A DNA stretch of 11,659 bases from Alphaproteobacteria bacterium. GTDB taxonomy: Bacteria > Pseudomonadota > Alphaproteobacteria > Geminicoccales > Geminicoccaceae. Below the pieces are notes generated by a model, which had not been told where the DNA came from, ran no database searches, and saw only the letters and a program-made list of their open reading frames with translations. Both the position numbers and the translations under genes were made by a program. Location of the stretch: the NCBI GenBank assembly GCA_026984595.1, contig JALSRW010000326.1, positions 1 through 11,659 on the forward strand, written 5' to 3'. Below are positions 8,039 to 11,659 of the stretch, in pieces; within the stretch, counting starts at the first letter, position 1; each line of letters begins with the position of its first letter.

Positions 8039-8122
8039 GGAGGGGCATCTGCCGTCGCCCCGCACCGGGCGGGCAGCCTTCGACCGCCGGTACGCCGGAC
8101 GGGTGATCCTGCGAGGTACGTG

Positions 8123-8452
8123 ATGCAGCAGCGAAACGCCAAGTTCGCGATCGGTCAGATCGTACGCCACCGCTTCTTCCCCTTCCGCGGGGTGGTGATC
8201 GATGTCGATCCCGTCTACAGCAACACCGAGGAATGGTATCAGTCGATTCCCGAGGAGGTGCGGCCGAGCAAGGACCAGCCCTTCTACCATCTGCTCGCGG
8301 AGAACGAGGAATCCTACTATGTGGCCTATGTCTCCGAGCAGAACCTGCAGCCCGATCCCAGCGGCGAGCCGGTCGGCCATCCGCAGATCGGCGAGTTCTT
8401 CCGCGAGCTGCGCGACGGGATGTACGTGCCGCGTCAGCAGGCACGGCACTGA
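8123..8452 (+). CDS. hspQ: HspQ, heat-shock / hemimethylated-DNA-binding family protein
   Basis: A 109-residue protein covering the whole YccV/HspQ domain. Recognisable family blocks are KFAIGQIVRHRFFPFRGVV (7-25), IDVDPVYSNTEEWY, PEEVRPSKDQPFYHLLAENE, YVAYVSEQNL and SGEPVGHPQIG. In enterobacteria HspQ has been reported to bind hemimethylated DNA near oriC and to act as a specificity factor for Lon protease; a similar role in protein quality control is inferred here. ATG 8123 is chosen over the adjacent GTG 8120 because GAGGT (8113-8117) is well placed for it. A heat-shock type promoter motif lies upstream, and the transaldolase gene follows after 48 nt on the same strand. Confidence 0.95.
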   Translation: MQQRNAKFAIGQIVRHRFFPFRGVVIDVDPVYSNTEEWYQSIPEEVRPSKDQPFYHLLAENEESYYVAYVSEQNLQPDPSGEPVGHPQIGEFFRELRDGMYVPRQQARH

Positions 8453-8500
8453 GGGCGACCACCGCAGACAGAAACATGGTCAGGTGAGGGGAATCTTTCG

Positions 8501-9160
8501 ATGAAGTTCTTCCTGGATACGGCGGATGTCGCGGAGATCGCGGATCTGGCCTCGGCCGGCATGGTCGATGGCGTCACCACCAACCCGAGCCTGGTGGCCA
8601 AGACCGGACGCGATCTCTTCGAGCTTCTGGCCGAGATCGCCGGCCTCGTGCCCGGCCCGATCAGTGCCGAGGTGACGGCCACCGAGCAGGAAGCGATGCT
8701 CCGGGAAGCCCATCGCCTGGCCGAGATCGCCAAGAACATCTGCATCAAGCTGCCGCTCACCTGGGACGGGCTGCGGGCCTGCCGACGGCTCGCCGCCGAG
8801 GGCGTCAAGGTCAACCTCACCCTCTGCTTCTCGCCCGGCCAGGCGCTGCTCGCGGCCAAGGCCGGTGCCACCTTCGTCTCGCCCTTCGTCGGCCGGCTCG
8901 ACGATGCCGGCCACGAGGGCATGGAGCTGATCGAGGATATCTGCACCATCTACGGCAACTATCCCGATACCATCCGCACCGAGGTGCTGGTCGCCTCGAT
9001 CCGCTCGGTCGGGCATGTGATCGAGGCGGCTCGTCTCGGCGCCGATGTGGCGACCATGCCGGCCAAGGTGATGCGGGCGCTGGCGCAGCATCCGCTGACC
9101 GACAAGGGCCTCGCCCAGTTCCTCGCGGACTGGGAGAAGACCGGCCAGCGGATCGTCTGA
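8501..9160 (+). CDS. tal: Transaldolase, small (TalC/FSA-like) subfamily
   Basis: A 219-residue TIM-barrel enzyme of the short transaldolase family. It moves a dihydroxyacetone unit between sedoheptulose 7-phosphate and glyceraldehyde 3-phosphate in the non-oxidative pentose phosphate pathway. ATG 8501 follows GAGGGG (8486-8491) by 9 nt. Landmarks are MKFFLDTADV with D6, GVTTNPSL (24-31), the Schiff-base lysine K83 in CIKLPLT, VNLTLCFS (104-111) and SPFVGRLDD (127-135). Two positions separate transaldolase from fructose-6-phosphate aldolase: SAEV carries Glu57 (Gln in E. coli FSA), and SPFV carries Phe129 (Tyr in FSA). Both support transaldolase. The stop overlaps the start of the next gene by one base. 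Confidence 0.94.
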   Translation: MKFFLDTADVAEIADLASAGMVDGVTTNPSLVAKTGRDLFELLAEIAGLVPGPISAEVTATEQEAMLREAHRLAEIAKNICIKLPLTWDGLRACRRLAAEGVKVNLTLCFSPGQALLAAKAGATFVSPFVGRLDDAGHEGMELIEDICTIYGNYPDTIRTEVLVASIRSVGHVIEAARLGADVATMPAKVMRALAQHPLTDKGLAQFLADWEKTGQRIV

Positions 9161-9618
9161 TGCGTGTTCTGCTGGCGGCGTTGCTGCTGCTGCCGTTGGC
9201 GACACCGGTTCGCGCGGCCGGCGATCTCGATCTCCTGCTCGACGGGCTGACCGGATCGGACAGCGCGACGAAACGCGGCGAGGTGGAGATCGAGGACAGC
9301 ATCACCGGCCGCGGTGCGCACCGTGAACTGGTGGTGCGGCTGACGCCCACGGGCGATGCCAGGCTGATCGCCGATCCCGGTGCCAGCGTCGAGATCACCG
9401 GTGCTTCCGGGGTGCGCTGGCCGGAGGGAAGGCGGGCGGCGACGACGCCGGTGGAAACCGAGTACTTTCCCGGCGGGGTGACGCTCCGGCTGCCTTTCGA
9501 GCAGATCGGCCCCGGCGCGATCGATGCCCGGGTCGAATATTTCTGGTGCTTCGTCGGCTACCAGTGCTTCCTGGGCGAGAAGCGCATCCGCCGCACCCTC
9601 GACGACGGCACGGGCTGA
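9160..9618 (+). CDS. Small exported protein with a C-terminal cysteine pair, unknown function (possibly DsbD N-domain-like)
   Basis: A 152-residue protein whose ATG overlaps the transaldolase stop (TGATG), implying translational coupling. Residues 1-19 look like a signal peptide (RVLLAALLLLPLATPVRA, then AGDLD), so it should be periplasmic or secreted. The mature part has no membrane segment and alternates short beta-type strands: ELVVRLTP (56-63), an SVEITGA strand, YFPGGVTLRLPF (102-113), then RVEYFWC. It carries two cysteines, C130 and C136, in WCFVGYQCF, followed by KRIRRTL. The order 'GVTLRLP, acidic/Gly turn, strand, YxxC-x5-C, RTL' recalls the end of the DsbD N-terminal domain, whose cysteine pair passes electrons to periplasmic partners. 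This is a weak resemblance seen by eye, not a family match. It ends 9 bp from the convergent PEP carboxylase-like gene. Confidence 0.75.
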   Translation: MRVLLAALLLLPLATPVRAAGDLDLLLDGLTGSDSATKRGEVEIEDSITGRGAHRELVVRLTPTGDARLIADPGASVEITGASGVRWPEGRRAATTPVETEYFPGGVTLRLPFEQIGPGAIDARVEYFWCFVGYQCFLGEKRIRRTLDDGTG

Positions 9619-9627
9619 CCCGCCGCC

Positions 9628-11659
9628 TCAGCCGACCGCACCGAGATGATGGATGACGCCGGTGCTGATCCGGCGGATCAGCTCGTAGGTGCGTTCGATC
9701 GGACGGAACAGCACGGCGTGCTCGTGCGCGTAGGACTGCTGGGCGGAGGCGGTGTAGCTCGCCGGTTCGCCGTAATCCTCCTCGCCGCCATCCGCCTCGT
9801 CGAGCGGGAAGATGTCGGAGAGAAGCGCCAGCGTCGCCTCGACATCGAGACGGAACAGGCGCTGCACCAGCTCCTCGCGGGTCACCGCGTGCCGATCGCT
9901 GAAATCGGGGATGCCGATCGCCCGCAGCATCAATGCCTGCAGCAGGGCCAACCGGATGGCATGCAGCAGGTGCAGCCGGTCGCGGGTCGCGGCATCGACG
10001 GCGATCGGCGTCTCGCCGGCATCCCGGGTACGCCGGCGATGCTCCCGCAGGGCCGCGGCGAGATCCAGATAATCCCGCAGCATGAAGCGGAACACCCGGG
10101 CGAGGCATTCCCCGAGACCGATCGCCTCCATGTGATCGGCCACCAGGCGCATCGCCTCCTGGTCGCTCTCGGCGGCCCGGCTGGAGGCGAGCTGCAGCCA
10201 GCGCCCGGCATCGAACAGTGCCAGATAGGCCGCAGTCACCCGCGGATCGGTGAATTTGAAGGCATGCTCGACCATGGTCATCAGGCTGCGAAAGCGGGGA
10301 CTGCATCCGTAGAGATCGCGAAAGGCATCGGGATCCTTGGCCATGGCCTGTCCCACGCCGCCGATGACATGGACCAGATGGCCGAGCTGCTGGAGGATGG
10401 CGTTGTGGGGAATGGCGCGGAGTTGCGAGGGATGTTCGAGCACCGGCACCGCTCCCGAGCGTTCGCGCTCCCGCCGCTCGGCACGTGAGCCCGTGGGATA
10501 GAGCAGGTTGGTGCCGAACATGCCGAGCAGGCGGGCATAGGCGGGATCGTCGATCAGCCGGGTATTGAACTGGCGCACCGCGGCGAAGAACTCGTCGACA
10601 TAGGCATTGCGCTCGTAGAAGGGATCGGGCTCCGCCGGCGCCGGCCGGAAGACATGCTCGAGGCAGCGGCAGAGCACCGCCAGCGCGGTCTCTTCGCGGA
10701 GAAACGGCTGGTAACCATCGCCGCCCTGGAAGCTCGTTTCCTGGCGGAGCCGAATGCCGCGCTCGGCATAGAGCCGGCGGCTCTCCGGCGTGTCGAAATA
10801 TTCGAGGCGGTGGCGCAGGCTGTCGGGATGGCCGCCGCGGCCGATGCTCTCGCCATGGGTGTCGAAGATGATCACCTCGAGATCGGTGAGACCGTGGGCC
10901 ACCAGGATGTCGGCCAGCGCCAGCCGCACCCGCTCGATGGCCACCGCCGCCGCCGTCTGCCCCATGTAGCGGCCGGCGTCGGAAAATCCGGTCTGGATGC
11001 AGAGCCGCCCCCGGCGACGCAGATATTCCCGAAACGCCGGATAGGCCAACGCCTGCTCCAGGATGCCGGCGCCGCGCTCCAACGCCAGCCGGGTTTCGAA
11101 CAAGGGCGAGATGTCGATGCGGTCGTCGACCCCGAACAGTTTCGCCAGATAGAGCGCCGTCAGCAGGGTGAAGGCGGTCTCGCATTCGGCGATCAGGAAG
11201 CGGATCGGCTCGCCGCCGTCGAGATATTTGAGGAGCTGCGCGCAGATCATGAAGGCCCGCCGTGCGGTTGCCTGCTCGTGCACGATCGAGCCGAAATTGA
11301 CGGTGACCGGTTCGACCCCGTCGATCAGCCGCTCCACCGCCTCCAGATAGCTGAGCCGCCAGGTGGGATCGTCGGGCGCGTGCTCCATGCCGATGGTGTT
11401 GCGGACGGCGTTGTGGAGCTGGCGGGCGTTCAGCCGCAGATGGGTGCGGGCAGCGGCCAGACCGTGATTGGCGACCTCGGCGCGGAGCACCCAGAGGCCG
11501 CGCAGCAGTCCCGGATCGCGGCTGCGGGCGATGGCCCGATCGAGCAGATCCACGAGGATCCTGCGATCGGCGAGCCGTACCTCGCGAGTGGAAACCAGCT
11601 CCCGCGACAGCGCCGCCAGGTCGGAAAGCCAGCGGGGATCGCCGAGTCGGGCATTGGCC
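9628..11659 (-). CDS. Divergent phosphoenolpyruvate carboxylase-like protein (5' partial, runs off the right edge)
   Basis: PEP carboxylase makes oxaloacetate from PEP and bicarbonate. The frame is open to the right edge, so 676 C-terminal residues are visible. A GTG at 11553 is a possible internal start, but the upstream residues (WLSDLAALSRELVSTREVR) look like genuine protein. The N-terminal LTAHPTE histidine motif, if present, is outside the window. Family features visible in order: PLFET (before 11000), GFSDAGRYMGQT (10954-10989, matching GYSDSxKD), SIGRGG with the phosphate-loop arginine (within 10831-10863), and LRAIPH (10405-10422). Departures: Lys of GYSDSxKD is Arg, HGRGGSIGRGG reads DTHGESIGRGG, and the C-terminal QNTG reads GAVG. 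It may be a divergent carboxylase or a paralogue with altered activity. It converges on the preceding gene with a 9-bp gap. Confidence 0.85.
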   Translation of the reverse strand, partial: ANARLGDPRWLSDLAALSRELVSTREVRLADRRILVDLLDRAIARSRDPGLLRGLWVLRAEVANHGLAAARTHLRLNARQLHNAVRNTIGMEHAPDDPTWRLSYLEAVERLIDGVEPVTVNFGSIVHEQATARRAFMICAQLLKYLDGGEPIRFLIAECETAFTLLTALYLAKLFGVDDRIDISPLFETRLALERGAGILEQALAYPAFREYLRRRGRLCIQTGFSDAGRYMGQTAAAVAIERVRLALADILVAHGLTDLEVIIFDTHGESIGRGGHPDSLRHRLEYFDTPESRRLYAERGIRLRQETSFQGGDGYQPFLREETALAVLCRCLEHVFRPAPAEPDPFYERNAYVDEFFAAVRQFNTRLIDDPAYARLLGMFGTNLLYPTGSRAERRERERSGAVPVLEHPSQLRAIPHNAILQQLGHLVHVIGGVGQAMAKDPDAFRDLYGCSPRFRSLMTMVEHAFKFTDPRVTAAYLALFDAGRWLQLASSRAAESDQEAMRLVADHMEAIGLGECLARVFRFMLRDYLDLAAALREHRRRTRDAGETPIAVDAATRDRLHLLHAIRLALLQALMLRAIGIPDFSDRHAVTREELVQRLFRLDVEATLALLSDIFPLDEADGGEEDYGEPASYTASAQQSYAHEHAVLFRPIERTYELIRRISTGVIHHLGAVG

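Noticed and set aside
9395..11185. Minus-strand 596-codon frame overlapping the PEP carboxylase-like gene
   Set aside because: It is an out-of-frame reading of the same strand, rich in Arg, Gly and Pro with no family features. The other frame contains the ordered PEP carboxylase motifs.

Overview
The window is a GC-rich, densely packed chromosomal segment with strongly G/C-biased third codon positions. It looks like an alphaproteobacterium, possibly of the Rhodospirillales type. This rests on base composition, on the hspQ, hemW and Liv-type genes, on a promoter motif of the alphaproteobacterial RpoH type, and on a divergent PEP carboxylase-like protein. No genus can be read from the sequence alone. 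No RNA gene, CRISPR array, insertion sequence or phage gene was seen.

Layout. (1) Bases 2-172 are the C-terminal tail of an unidentified plus-strand gene. (2) Bases 290-5774 form a complete branched-chain amino acid (Liv/HAAT) type ABC importer cluster: periplasmic binding protein, membrane-bound diguanylate cyclase, permeases livH and livM, ATPases livG and livF. The diguanylate cyclase sits between the binding protein and the permeases, in the same orientation, which is the most unusual arrangement here. The permease and ATPase genes are nearly contiguous (a 4-nt gap and two overlaps), so they are very likely one transcript. (3) hemW, a radical-SAM heme chaperone, lies on the minus strand (5771-7006) and meets livF tail-to-tail, sharing a CTAG. 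(4) A divergent plus-strand group follows: a beta-hydroxyacid dehydrogenase (7124-8008), hspQ (8123-8452), a transaldolase (8501-9160) and a small secreted cysteine-pair protein whose start overlaps the transaldolase stop. A CTTG-N18-CCCATAT element just before hspQ resembles an alphaproteobacterial heat-shock promoter. (5) A long, 5'-incomplete PEP carboxylase-like gene runs on the minus strand from the right edge back to 9628. Several residues expected at its active site are altered.

How the parts fit. The importer would take up an amino acid or related small carboxylate. Its substrate cannot be read from the sequence. The embedded cyclase could tie uptake or nutrient state to c-di-GMP output. 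The dehydrogenase could act in catabolism of such substrates, but this is inference. HspQ (proteolysis and heat stress), transaldolase (pentose phosphate pathway) and the secreted protein may share a stress-inducible transcript. The main candidates for something new are the Liv/diguanylate cyclase arrangement, the atypical PEP carboxylase-like protein and the small DsbD-N-like protein.
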